A stretch of 64,000 nucleotides of DNA from Anianibacter sp965662745 (lineage in GTDB: Bacteria; Pseudomonadota; Alphaproteobacteria; Rhodobacterales; Rhodobacteraceae): positions 3,783 through 67,782 of the forward strand of contig CBFIJK010000013.1 in NCBI GenBank assembly GCA_965662745.1, read 5' to 3'. This document shows positions 54,147 through 62,842 of this stretch, one piece after another; the first letter of the stretch is position 1, and each line of letters opens with the position of its first letter. A program made the translations under genes and the position numbers. Below the pieces are notes generated by a model, which saw only the letters and a program-made list of their open reading frames with translations, was not told the origin of the DNA and searched no databases.

Positions 54147-54892
54147 CAGCGCACAGCCTCGATCGGCCCTGTCGCGCGGCCGTGGATGAACTGGTCGAGA
54201 TAGGGATCGCCGGAATTGTCCAGATCGCTCACCGGGCCGGTCCATTGAATGACCCCGTCGTGCAGCATCGCCACGCGGTCGGCGATGGCGCGCACGCTGG
54301 TCATGTCATGGGTGATGGTCATGGCGGTCGCGCCCATTTCGACGACGATCTCGCGGATCAGGTCGTTGATGACGCCGGACATGATCGGGTCGAGGCCGGT
54401 TGTCGGCTCGTCGAAGAAGATGATCTCGGGTTCTGCGGCGATGGCGCGGGCGAGGCCGACGCGTTTCTGCATGCCGCCCGACAGCTCTGCGGGGAAGAGA
54501 TCGGCGGTTTCGGGCTTGAGACCCACGCGGCGCAGTTTCTCGATCGCGATCTCGCGTGCCTCGGCCTTGGGGCGTTTCTGCGCGCCGCGCAGAAGGCGGA
54601 AGGCGACGTTCTGCCAGACGGTCATGGAATCGAAGAGCGCGCCGCCCTGAAATAGCATCCCGAAGCGGGCGAGGAAGGCGTCTCGGTCGGCCTTGGTCAC
54701 GTCCTCGCCGTCGAGCGTGATGGTGCCCGCATCGGGGCGGACGAGGCCCAGCACGCTTTTCAGAAGAACCGATTTGCCGGTGCCTGACCCGCCGATGACG
54801 ACCATGCTTTCGCCCTTGGGCACGGTCAGGTCGATGCCGCGCAGAACATGCTTGGCGCCAAAGGATTTGTGGACGGCGCTAAGCTCTATCAT
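54146..54892 (-). CDS. mlaF: Phospholipid transport ATP-binding protein MlaF
   Basis: 248 residues. Walker A GGSGTGKSVLLKSVLGL, signature LSGGMQKRVGLARAI, Walker B IIFFDEPTTGLDP. Together with MlaE it drives phospholipid movement across the envelope. It overlaps mlaE by 4 bases. mlaD, mlaB and mlaC homologues are not in this window. Confidence 0.92.
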   Translation of the reverse strand: MIELSAVHKSFGAKHVLRGIDLTVPKGESMVVIGGSGTGKSVLLKSVLGLVRPDAGTITLDGEDVTKADRDAFLARFGMLFQGGALFDSMTVWQNVAFRLLRGAQKRPKAEAREIAIEKLRRVGLKPETADLFPAELSGGMQKRVGLARAIAAEPEIIFFDEPTTGLDPIMSGVINDLIREIVVEMGATAMTITHDMTSVRAIADRVAMLHDGVIQWTGPVSDLDNSGDPYLDQFIHGRATGPIEAVR

Positions 54893-55674
54893 GCGGAAAA
54901 GAACAGCTCTGTCAGGATGTAGTTCGCGGCCAGGATCATCACCGACGACGACACCACGGCATTGGTCGTGGCGCGGCCCACGCCTTCGGCGCCGCGGCCC
55001 GAGTTCATGCCGTGATAGCAGCCCATGAGCGCCACGATGAATCCGAAGACCGCCGCCTTGACGAGGCCCGACAGCACGTCGCCCGCCACGAGGAACTGCG
55101 CGGTGTTCTGCAGGTAGACAGCGGCGTTGAAATCGAGCCGAGCGGTGCCGACGAGATAGCCGCCCATGATGCCGATTACGTCACCGACGCCCGCCAGAAG
55201 CGGCAGCGCCAGCGTCGCCGCCAGAATGCGCGGGGCGGCGAGGTATTTCATCGGGTTGGTGGACAGCGTCGTCAGCGCGTCGATCTGTTCCGTGACCTTC
55301 ATCGTGCCAAGCTCTGCCGCGATGGCGGAGGCGACGCGGCCCGACACCATGAGGCCGGTCAAGACAGGCCCGAGTTCGCGCACCATGCCGATGGCGACGA
55401 TCTGCGGGACGACCGCCTCGGCGTTGAAGCGTGCGCCGCCGGCGAAGATTTGCAACGCCAGCGCGCCGCCGGTGAACAGCGTCGTCAGCGCGACCACGGG
55501 CAGGGAAAACCAGCCGATAACCATCAGCGCCGTGCCGAATTCGCGCAGGTAGAGCGGCGGTCGGACGATATGGCTGATCGCCTCGGCGGCGAAGAGGGTC
55601 ACGCGCCCGATCGCGCCGAGTGCGCCCAGCGTTGCGCGCCCGAGCGCGGCGAGGGGCGAGAGGATCGCGTCCAT
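54889..55674 (-). CDS. mlaE: Phospholipid transport permease MlaE
   Basis: 261 residues, about five or six helices, of the MlaE/YrbE permease family (LREFGTALMVIGWFSLPVVA, RELGPVLTGLMVSGRVASAI, AELGTMKVTEQIDAL). The ATG is directly next to the alr stop, suggesting one transcript with alr. Confidence 0.93.
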   Translation of the reverse strand: MDAILSPLAALGRATLGALGAIGRVTLFAAEAISHIVRPPLYLREFGTALMVIGWFSLPVVALTTLFTGGALALQIFAGGARFNAEAVVPQIVAIGMVRELGPVLTGLMVSGRVASAIAAELGTMKVTEQIDALTTLSTNPMKYLAAPRILAATLALPLLAGVGDVIGIMGGYLVGTARLDFNAAVYLQNTAQFLVAGDVLSGLVKAAVFGFIVALMGCYHGMNSGRGAEGVGRATTNAVVSSSVMILAANYILTELFFSA

Positions 55675-56721
55675 CTAGGCGCTGCCGGTGTAGCGGCGGG
55701 TGTAGCGGGCGCCAAGCTGGGTCAGGATTTCGTAGCCGATGGTCCCCGCGATATCGGCGATGTCGTCGACGGTCTGGTGCGGCGACAGAAGGTCAAGATG
55801 GGTCGGCACGCGTGGCAGGTGCGTGATGTCGATGGTCAGAAGGTCCATAGAGACACGGCCGACAAGGGGGCAGGGCTCGGTCCCGTCGAACAGGACCGAC
55901 TGGTTCGACAGATGCCGGGTGATGCCGTCGGCATAGCCGCCCGAGACCGTTGCGATGGTCGCCGCGTCGTCGCTGTGCCATGAATTTCCGTAGCCCACGG
56001 GCTCTCCGGCCGTCAGGGGGCGGGTCTGGATCACCGGCAGGGCAAGGTGAACGACGGAGCGCGCGTCCTCGAAGGGCATTCCGCCATAAAGGCCGATGCC
56101 GGGGCGCGTCATGTTGAAGTGATAGTCGGGGCCCAGCAGCACGCCGCCCGTCGCCGAAAGCGAGACCGGGCAGGGCACACCGGCGATGCACTCGCGGAAG
56201 GTGGCGAGCTGGCGGGCGTTCATCTCGTGATCCGGCTCGTCCGAGCAGGCGAGATGGCTCATGATCATCTCAGGCCCCTGGGCGAGCACCATCTCGCGTA
56301 CCGCGCCCCATTCGGCGGGTTCCATCCCAAGGCGGTTCATACCCGAATCCAGTTGGACACCGAAGGGATGGCCGGGCAGCGCCTCGAAATGGCGGGTCAT
56401 CTGCTCGATGGAATTAAGCATCGGGATCAGGCCGAGATCGGCGATCATATCCGTGTCGCCGGGCATATGCCCCGAATAGACGTGGATCGCGGGGCCCGGG
56501 CCAAGGGCCTGTCGGATGGCCGCGCCTTCCTCGGCCACGGCGACGAAAAAGCGCCGCGCGCCCGCCTGTGCAAGGGTACGGGCGACCTTTTCGGCGCCCA
56601 GACCATAGCCATCGGCCTTCACGGTCGCGGCCGTTTCCACATCGGCGCCCGACATCGCGTCGAGCGCCTTGTAATTCGCGGCCAGCGCGTCGAGATCTAT
56701 CGTCAGGATACCGGTGCCCAT
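55675..56721 (-). CDS. alr: Alanine racemase
   Basis: 348 residues. PLP-binding Lys35 (TVKADGYGLG) and catalytic Tyr244 (VGYGNSW) are present, with the usual LDSGMNRLG segment. Makes D-alanine for peptidoglycan. dnaB lies 77 bases upstream; alr is followed without a gap by mlaE. Confidence 0.95.
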   Translation of the reverse strand: MGTGILTIDLDALAANYKALDAMSGADVETAATVKADGYGLGAEKVARTLAQAGARRFFVAVAEEGAAIRQALGPGPAIHVYSGHMPGDTDMIADLGLIPMLNSIEQMTRHFEALPGHPFGVQLDSGMNRLGMEPAEWGAVREMVLAQGPEMIMSHLACSDEPDHEMNARQLATFRECIAGVPCPVSLSATGGVLLGPDYHFNMTRPGIGLYGGMPFEDARSVVHLALPVIQTRPLTAGEPVGYGNSWHSDDAATIATVSGGYADGITRHLSNQSVLFDGTEPCPLVGRVSMDLLTIDITHLPRVPTHLDLLSPHQTVDDIADIAGTIGYEILTQLGARYTRRYTGSA

Positions 56722-56797
56722 GGGGCCTTTTTCTGAACGCGCAGCGGCGGGCTGGCAAGGGGAAAGGGCGTTGGCAGACTGCTTGAACGCCGCGCGA

Positions 56798-58300
56798 TCA
56801 GATCTCGCCGGCGCCAGCGCCGCTTTGCCACGGCTTGATAAGGTTGCCGAAGCGCGTGAAGCGACCCTCGAACGACAGGTCTACGGACCCGATCGGTCCG
56901 TGACGCTGCTTGCCGATGATGACCTCGGCCTTGCCGTGCAGGTTTTCCATCTTGGCCTGCCAGTCTGCCATCTTGTCGAGCTCGTGATCGCCGGGCTTTT
57001 CCCGTTCGACATAGTATTCCTCGCGGAACACGAACATGACGACATCCGCGTCCTGCTCGATCGAGCCCGATTCCCGCAGGTCCGACAATTGCGGGCGCTT
57101 GTCTTCGCGGCTTTCGACCTGGCGCGACAGCTGCGACAGGGCGACGACCGGGATGTCGAGTTCCTTGGCAATGGCCTTTAGGCCCTGGGTGATCTCCGAG
57201 ACCTCGTTGACGCGGCTGTCCTTGGCCGACGCGGGGCGGACAAGCTGCAGGTAGTCGACGAAGAGCACATCAAGGCCATGCTGGCGTTTCAGTCGCCGGG
57301 CGCGGGCGGCAAGCTGGCTGATCGGCAGGGCGGGCGTGTCGTCAATATACAAAGGGCAGGATTCCAGCGCCTTGGCTGCATCGACGAAGCGGCGGAATTC
57401 GGCCTCTGTCATGTCGCCGCGCCGGATCTGTTCGGACGGCACCTCGGACGCTTCGGACAGGATACGCGCGGCGAGCTGCTCGGCGCTCATTTCCAGCGAA
57501 TAAAAGCCCACGACGCCGCCATCGACCGCGCCGTCGCTGCCATCGGCGCGTTTGCCCTTCTTATAGGCCTTGGCGATGTTGAACGCGACATTGGTGGCGA
57601 GCGAGGTTTTCCCCATCGACGGACGCCCGGCGAGGATCAGAAGGTCGGATTTGTGCAGGCCGCCCAGCTTCTTGTCGAGATCGGCAAGACCGGTGGACAC
57701 GCCCGCAAGACCGCCTTCGCGCATATAGGCGGCGTTGGCGACCTGCACCGCATCGGTGACGGCGCGCAGGAAGGATTGAAACCCGGTATCGGCCTGACCC
57801 TTTTCCGCCAGCTTGTAGAGACGCTGTTCGGCCTCGGTGATCTGTTCGGTCGGCTCGCTTGCGATATCGACCTTGGCGGCCTTGCCGGAAATCTCGTGCC
57901 CAAGTTCGATGAGCTCGCGGCGGATCGCGAGGTCATAGATCATCTGGGCGTAATCGCGCGCCGCAAAAGATGAGATCGCGGCGCCCGCAAGCTTTGCCAG
58001 ATACGCGCCGCCGCCGAGTTCCTTCAGGCCCTCGTCGTCTTCCAGAAACGCCTTCAGTGTCACCGGAGAGGCAAGCGCGTTCTTCTGGATGCGGCTGGCG
58101 GCGGTTTCATAGATGCGGCGGTGCACGGGATCATAGAAGTGTTCCGGCCCCATCACAGAAGCCACACGGTCGAAGACATCGTTATTCGTCAGAATCGCGC
58201 CCAGAAGCTGCTGTTCCGCCTCGATGGAATGGGGCAGCGGATCTGCGCCCGTCTCATCGGTCTTGGCTGCGTCGCTCGGGATCTTTGCGATCTGATTCAT
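56798..58300 (-). CDS. dnaB: Replicative DNA helicase DnaB
   Basis: 500 residues. N-terminal domain (PHSIEAEQQLLGAIL), Walker A AGRPSMGKTSLATNVAFN, and DYLQLVRPASAKDSRVNEV with the later QHRNG-like region replaced by KQRHGPIG. Unwinds DNA at the replication fork. First gene of the minus-strand block. Confidence 0.96.
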   Translation of the reverse strand: MNQIAKIPSDAAKTDETGADPLPHSIEAEQQLLGAILTNNDVFDRVASVMGPEHFYDPVHRRIYETAASRIQKNALASPVTLKAFLEDDEGLKELGGGAYLAKLAGAAISSFAARDYAQMIYDLAIRRELIELGHEISGKAAKVDIASEPTEQITEAEQRLYKLAEKGQADTGFQSFLRAVTDAVQVANAAYMREGGLAGVSTGLADLDKKLGGLHKSDLLILAGRPSMGKTSLATNVAFNIAKAYKKGKRADGSDGAVDGGVVGFYSLEMSAEQLAARILSEASEVPSEQIRRGDMTEAEFRRFVDAAKALESCPLYIDDTPALPISQLAARARRLKRQHGLDVLFVDYLQLVRPASAKDSRVNEVSEITQGLKAIAKELDIPVVALSQLSRQVESREDKRPQLSDLRESGSIEQDADVVMFVFREEYYVEREKPGDHELDKMADWQAKMENLHGKAEVIIGKQRHGPIGSVDLSFEGRFTRFGNLIKPWQSGAGAGEI

Positions 58301-58587
58301 TTCTGCCCTCGTTGTCCTGAAGCCGCTTCATAGGCTGTTCGCGTGGCGTTGAGGAAGGGGAACAAGTTCGGGGATAACCCCTGTATGGATCGGGGGACAA
58401 GCCTATCGGATCCCATATGTAGCATGAAAGCCGCTGGATTGCGATAGATGTGGTTTGGGTGTGGGGCGGTTTGCCCGGTTCATCCCCAAACGCCGCCGAA
58501 ACCGTCCACAAGAAATTTGCGCTCGCGGTTTGATCATTTGCCGGTGCGCTGTGCGCGAGTCATGCTTGCCGGAAAAGGAGGCAGATG
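58301..58587. other. 287-base divergent region between dnaB and the VWA gene
   Basis: No gene or RNA is visible. It includes a short GGGG-ATAA-CCCC stem (58370-58381) near dnaB and an AAGGAGG ribosome site (58575-58581) for the VWA gene. Both promoters should lie here, but I cannot assign them. Confidence 0.4.
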
Positions 58588-59307
58588 ATGCGTGCATCGG
58601 CCAAGATCACGGCGGCAATTGCAGCTCTGTCCATGGCGGCGGGACCCGTTGGCGCGGGATGCGCCAGCGACGCGATGGTGGTGTTCGACGGCTCGCGGTC
58701 CATGGCGGACCGTGCGGCGACGCTGATGGGGGAGCCGCGTATCGTCGATGCACGCCGGGCGGTCCGGCAGGCGCTGCCGCCTATCGTGGCGCAGCGGCGG
58801 ATCGGACTGATCGTCTATGGCCCCGGCAACCGTGACGCGTGCTCTAACATCGCGCTGCATTTCCCGCCGCGTCCCTTGGCAGATGGCCCGATCATAGCGG
58901 CCGTCGACGCGCTATCCCCCCAGGGCGCGACGCCGCTGACGGGCGCGGTCGAAGCGGCGGCCGAGACGCTCGATCATCGCAGGCAGGCGGGCGTCATCGT
59001 TCTGGTGACGGACGGCAAGGAAACCTGCGGCGGATCGCCCTGCACGCTGGCCTCGCGCCTGTTTGCCGAAGCGGCGAACCTGACGATCCATGTCATCGGG
59101 TTCCGTGTGCGGGCCGAATATTTCGACTGGGAAAGCGGCGCGGGCGCGGCGGGACAAGAGGTGCCGACCGTTGCGCGCTGCATGGCAGACCTGACCGGCG
59201 GGCGCTATGTCAGCACCGAGACCGTGGACGATCTGGTCGCCGCGCTTGAGGCGACATTGGGCTGCCCGCTGATCGGCGCGATCCGGCCAGAACGCCGCGC
59301 GGGCTAG
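58588..59307 (+). CDS. Exported VWA domain protein
   Basis: 239 residues. A signal peptide (about 1-25, LSMAAGPVGAG) leads to a von Willebrand A domain with a metal-ion site FDGSRSM (DxSxS), IGLIVYGPGN, a Thr in GATPLTGAV, and VTDGKETCGG. Cys residues in the mature protein suggest disulfides in the periplasm. ATG 58588 is six bases from AAGGAGG; ATG 58585 is only three. Function unknown. Its stop overlaps pyrE through a CTAG palindrome (59304-59307). Confidence 0.8.
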   Translation: MRASAKITAAIAALSMAAGPVGAGCASDAMVVFDGSRSMADRAATLMGEPRIVDARRAVRQALPPIVAQRRIGLIVYGPGNRDACSNIALHFPPRPLADGPIIAAVDALSPQGATPLTGAVEAAAETLDHRRQAGVIVLVTDGKETCGGSPCTLASRLFAEAANLTIHVIGFRVRAEYFDWESGAGAAGQEVPTVARCMADLTGGRYVSTETVDDLVAALEATLGCPLIGAIRPERRAG

Positions 59308-59984
59308 CTCGTCTTGTGCGCCTCTTGCCAGGCGCGGGGATCGTTGAGAAAGGTCTCGACCGCATCCAGCGTCTCGAGCGCAAAGCTGCCCTTTTCGCGC
59401 GCCATCGACAGCACGTCCCACCAGGTGCACAGGTGATGCAGCGCGATGCCATGATCGCCCAATGTCTTTTCCGTCTCAGGGAAGATGCCATAGTAGAAGA
59501 TCACAGCGGTATGTCCGCAGGTCGCACCGGTCTCGCGGATCGCATCGACGAAGGACAGTTTCGATCCGCCATCGGTCGTCAGGTCCTCGACCAGAAGCAC
59601 GCGCTGGCCTTCGGTCATCGCGCCTTCGATCCGGGCGTTCTTGCCGTATCCCTTTGGCTTTTTGCGCACATAGGTCATCGGCAGGGCCATGCGTTCGGCC
59701 ACAAGCGCGGCGAAAGGAATGCCCGCCGTCTCGCCGCCCGCAATGTTATCGAACGCTTCCAGCCCTGCATTGCGCATCACCGTTACGGTCAGGAAATCCA
59801 TCAGGGTGGACCGAATGCGCGGGTAAGATATCAGCTTGCGGCAGTCGATATAGGTGGGCGAAGGCAGACCGCTGGCGAGGATAAAGGGATCCTCGGGGCG
59901 GAAGTTTACCGCGCCGATTTCCAGAAGCATCGCGGCAGAGAGACGCGCGATTTCCTCGGGCGCTGGATAGCTGGCGGGAATCAT
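59304..59984 (-). CDS. pyrE: Orotate phosphoribosyltransferase
   Basis: 226 residues. PRPP-binding VLLVEDLTTDGGSKLSFVDA, a catalytic loop with YVRKKPKGYGKNARIEG and FILASGLPSPTYIDCRKL. Converts orotate to OMP in pyrimidine synthesis. ATG 59984 is the natural start; the longer frame runs into pyrC. It sits 25 bases downstream of pyrC. Confidence 0.95.
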   Translation of the reverse strand: MIPASYPAPEEIARLSAAMLLEIGAVNFRPEDPFILASGLPSPTYIDCRKLISYPRIRSTLMDFLTVTVMRNAGLEAFDNIAGGETAGIPFAALVAERMALPMTYVRKKPKGYGKNARIEGAMTEGQRVLLVEDLTTDGGSKLSFVDAIRETGATCGHTAVIFYYGIFPETEKTLGDHGIALHHLCTWWDVLSMAREKGSFALETLDAVETFLNDPRAWQEAHKTS

Positions 59985-60009
59985 GAGGCGGGCTCCTATA
60001 CGAGAAGGC

Positions 60010-61050
60010 TCAGGCGGTGACGTGCCAATGCAGCGGAAAACCGGGGTCGAATACGGTGACGGGGCCATCGCCGCTGTCGATCTTGCCGGGGTATGTGACC
60101 GGATCGCCCTTGGTCAGCGTCACGTGGTCGTCGTTGACCGGCAGGCGGTAGAATTTGGGTCCGTTCAGAGAGGTGAAGGATTCGAGCTTGTCCAATGCTC
60201 CATCCGTTTCGAACACTTCGGCCAGAATGGAAAGAGTGTTGGTCGCGGTAAAACACCCCGCGCAGCCGCAGGCGTTTTCCTTCAGCGGGTCGATATGCGG
60301 CGCGCTGTCGGTGCCCAGGAAGAAACACGCATCTCCGCTGGTTGCGGCCTCGCGCAGGGCCAGCCGATGCTCTTCGCGTTTGGCAACCGGCAGACAGTAG
60401 TAATGCGGTTTGATCCCCCCGACGAGGATATGGTTGCGGTTGATCACAAGATGATGCGTGGTGATCGTTGCGCCCAGATCGACGCCGCCCGCACGGGCGT
60501 AATCGACGCCGTTCTTCGTGGTGATATGTTCCATGACCACCCGCAGGCGCGGCGTGGCGCGGCGAACGGGATCGAGGATGCGGTCGATGAACACCGCTTC
60601 GCGGTCGAAAATGTCGATCTCGGGGTCCGTCACCTCACCATGGACGCAAAGCGGCAGGCCGATCTCTGCCATCTCTTCAAGAACGCCGCGCACCTTGTCG
60701 AAATCGCGCACGCCGGACGCGGAATTGGTCGTGGCGCCCGCGGGATAAAGCTTGACTGCCTTCACCAGCCCGCTCGCGTGGGCGGCCGCGACATCGGAGG
60801 GGTCCGTGTTCTCGGTCAGATACAAAGTCATCAAGGGCTCGAACGTCATGCTCTCGGGTAGCGCCGCGAGGATCCGGTCGCGGTAGAGTGCTGCGTCCTC
60901 GCCGCGCACGACGGGCGGTACGAGGTTTGGCATGATGATTGCGCGAGCAAAATGGCGCGCGGTTTCAGGGAGCACGGCCTTCAACATCGCGCCGTCGCGC
61001 AGGTGCAGGTGCCAGTCGTCTGGGCGGCGGATCGTCAGCGTTTGCGTCAT
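60010..61050 (-). CDS. pyrC: Dihydroorotase
   Basis: 346 residues, class II type. Metal ligands HLHLRDG near the N-terminus and the carboxylated-Lys region GLVKAVKLYPAG are visible, along with FFLGTDSAPH. Makes dihydroorotate from carbamoyl aspartate. Forms a two-gene unit with pyrE; divergent from the urease genes. Confidence 0.96.
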   Translation of the reverse strand: MTQTLTIRRPDDWHLHLRDGAMLKAVLPETARHFARAIIMPNLVPPVVRGEDAALYRDRILAALPESMTFEPLMTLYLTENTDPSDVAAAHASGLVKAVKLYPAGATTNSASGVRDFDKVRGVLEEMAEIGLPLCVHGEVTDPEIDIFDREAVFIDRILDPVRRATPRLRVVMEHITTKNGVDYARAGGVDLGATITTHHLVINRNHILVGGIKPHYYCLPVAKREEHRLALREAATSGDACFFLGTDSAPHIDPLKENACGCAGCFTATNTLSILAEVFETDGALDKLESFTSLNGPKFYRLPVNDDHVTLTKGDPVTYPGKIDSGDGPVTVFDPGFPLHWHVTA

Positions 61051-61251
61051 GGGCGATGGGGTACACCGAACCGCCCATATCTCGCCAGCCGAAAAGCGCG
61101 CGTGGGCAGGCTGCCTAAAAAGGTAGCAAGCTGCGCGAATTTCAGCGCAACGGGCGCGAATCCTGTTGGTTCTGGCCCGGTGCGGGCCGCAAGATGATTG
61201 TGTGGTGCTGCAACGCAGCGCAGGCTGAACTTACGAGATGAAACGCACGGA

Positions 61252-62079
61252 ATGTACGACGCAACTTTTCCTCCTCCCGTGTTGCAGCGTGCCCGTGGAC
61301 ACGCGGACGTAGCGTTTTCCCTTCGCGGCGGGCAGTCGCGCCTTGACCGGATGCACCAATCCGGATCGGCCAAGGCGATGCTGCCCGCCGCATACGGGGA
61401 CGGACCAGAGCTTGTGTTCCTGAACACGGCGGGCGGTCTGACCGGCGGAGATCACCTGACATACGACATCAAGCTTGGCGCAGGCACGCGCGTCACGGCG
61501 ATGACGCAAACCGCCGAGCGCGCCTATCGTGCGAACGAGGGCCAGGCAAAGCTCGATGTGACGCTGACCGTCGGCGCAGGGGCGCGCCTGGACTGGTTGC
61601 CGCAAGAGACGATTCTCTTTGACCGCGCGTCTCTGGACCGGACGACTTCGGTTGATCTGGCCGACAATGCGACTTGCCTGATGGCGGAAACGCTTGTTCT
61701 GGGACGTGCCGCGATGGGCGAAGTGGTCGAGACGCTGGATTTGATCGACCGGCGCTTGGTGCGCCGGACTGGCGCTTCGGTCTGGCTTGACCCCGTGCGG
61801 CTGGATGCTGCCAGTTTGTCTCGGCGGACTGGCACCGCGACCCTCAATGGTCAGCGCGCCGTTGGAACGCTTGCCTTGATCGCGCCAGGGGCCGAGGATG
61901 CGGTTGGCCGTGTTCGCGATCTGCCAGAGGTGCCTGGCGTGACCTGGGCGGTCAGCGGCTGGGATGGAAAATGCGTGCTGCGTGCGATGGCCCCCGATGC
62001 CTTCCCGCTGCGCCGAATGATGATGGCCGCGATCGCGGCGCTGCGCCCCGGCCCGTTGCCGCGGGTCTGGACGATCTGA
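61252..62079 (+). CDS. ureD: Urease accessory protein UreD
   Basis: 275 residues. UreD/UreH signatures: QRARGHADVAFS, QSGSAKAMLP, FLNTAGGLTGGDHLTYDI and LPQETILFDRASLDRTTSVD. Acts with UreF and UreG to load nickel into urease. ATG 61252 gives the conserved N-terminus; an ORF from TTG 61198 is open but not homologous. Upstream lies a 201-base gap to divergent pyrC, with no certain promoter. Confidence 0.92.
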   Translation: MYDATFPPPVLQRARGHADVAFSLRGGQSRLDRMHQSGSAKAMLPAAYGDGPELVFLNTAGGLTGGDHLTYDIKLGAGTRVTAMTQTAERAYRANEGQAKLDVTLTVGAGARLDWLPQETILFDRASLDRTTSVDLADNATCLMAETLVLGRAAMGEVVETLDLIDRRLVRRTGASVWLDPVRLDAASLSRRTGTATLNGQRAVGTLALIAPGAEDAVGRVRDLPEVPGVTWAVSGWDGKCVLRAMAPDAFPLRRMMMAAIAALRPGPLPRVWTI

Positions 62080-62089
62080 AGGAACCGGA

Positions 62090-62392
62090 ATGAACCTGAC
62101 GCCTCGCGAAAAAGACAAGCTTCTGATTTCCCTCGCCGCCATGGTCGCGCGCGGGCGGCTGGACCGGGGCGTCAAGCTGAACCATCCCGAGGCGATCGCG
62201 CTGATCACCGACTACGTGGTCGAAGGCGCGCGCGACGGTCGGTCGGTCGCCGACCTGATGGAGGCGGGCGCCCATGTCATAACCGCCGATCAGTGCATGG
62301 ATGGGATCGCCGAGATGATCCACGACGTTCAGGTCGAAGCGACCTTTCCCGATGGAACGAAACTGGTGACGGTGCATCATCCTATCCGATGA
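62090..62392 (+). CDS. ureA: Urease gamma subunit
   Basis: 100 residues, the standard size. MNLTPREKDKLLISLAAMVA and LNHPEAIALITDYVVEGARD are typical, with VHDVQVEATFPDGTKLVTVH at the C-terminus. Part of the UreABC holoenzyme. GGAACCGG precedes the start. Confidence 0.96.
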   Translation: MNLTPREKDKLLISLAAMVARGRLDRGVKLNHPEAIALITDYVVEGARDGRSVADLMEAGAHVITADQCMDGIAEMIHDVQVEATFPDGTKLVTVHHPIR

Positions 62393-62429
62393 CACCGAAA
62401 ACGACTGCTATTCAACTGGGGGTACTGCA

Positions 62430-62516
62430 ATGAAAACCTTGGAAAATCTGCTCAAAGCGCTGGGCCTCGTGCCGCAGCCACGACCCGTCCCGATCCCCGT
62501 GAAGGTGCGCCGGTGA
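62430..62516 (+). CDS. 28-residue putative peptide between ureA and ureB
   Basis: ATG 62430 with TGGGGG nine bases upstream, stop TGA 62514-62516. It overlaps the GTG start of ureB (GTGA), so translation could be coupled. The peptide starts MKTLENLLKALGL (amphipathic) and then has a Pro/Arg/Val-rich tail (PRPVPIPVKVRR). No similarity recognised; it could also be a leader that only sets up ureB translation. Confidence 0.5.
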   Translation: MKTLENLLKALGLVPQPRPVPIPVKVRR

Positions 62517-62818
62517 TCCCCGGCGAACTGCTGATCGCAAAAGGCGAGATCACGCTGAACGCCGGGGCAGAGGCGATCACGCTAGAGGTCGCCAATACAG
62601 GCGACCGGCCCGTGCAGGTCGGCAGCCACTACCATTTCGCCGAGACCAATTCGGGCCTGTCGTTCGACAGGGACGCGGCCCGTGGGATGCGCCTGGATAT
62701 CGCCGCAGGAACCGCCGTCAGGTTCGAGCCGGGCCAGACCCGCGAGGTGCGGCTTGTTCCCTTCGGCGGCGGCCGCACGGTTTACGGGTTCAATCAGGAT
62801 GTGATGGGCGCGCTTTAA
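62513..62818 (+). CDS. ureB: Urease beta subunit
   Basis: 101 residues, the normal length. MIPGELLIAKGEITLNAG, VGSHYHFAETN, FGGGRTVYGFNQDVMG are typical. The GTG start is supported by overlap with the upstream small ORF. Confidence 0.95.
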   Translation: MIPGELLIAKGEITLNAGAEAITLEVANTGDRPVQVGSHYHFAETNSGLSFDRDAARGMRLDIAAGTAVRFEPGQTREVRLVPFGGGRTVYGFNQDVMGAL

Positions 62819-62842
62819 GCGGCCCGTTCTAAGGAGACGTCG

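Noticed and set aside
61173..61188. Sigma-54-like TGGCCCG...GC element upstream of ureD
   Set aside because: Spacing of GG and GC fits, but the -12 part lacks TTGCA and the match is mostly explained by the perfect GGCCCG-GTG-CGGGCC palindrome at 61174-61188.
61207..61219. GCTGC-AAC-GCAGC hairpin just upstream of ureD as a nitrogen-regulator site
   Set aside because: Too short and does not match an NtrC-type site well enough to support a call.
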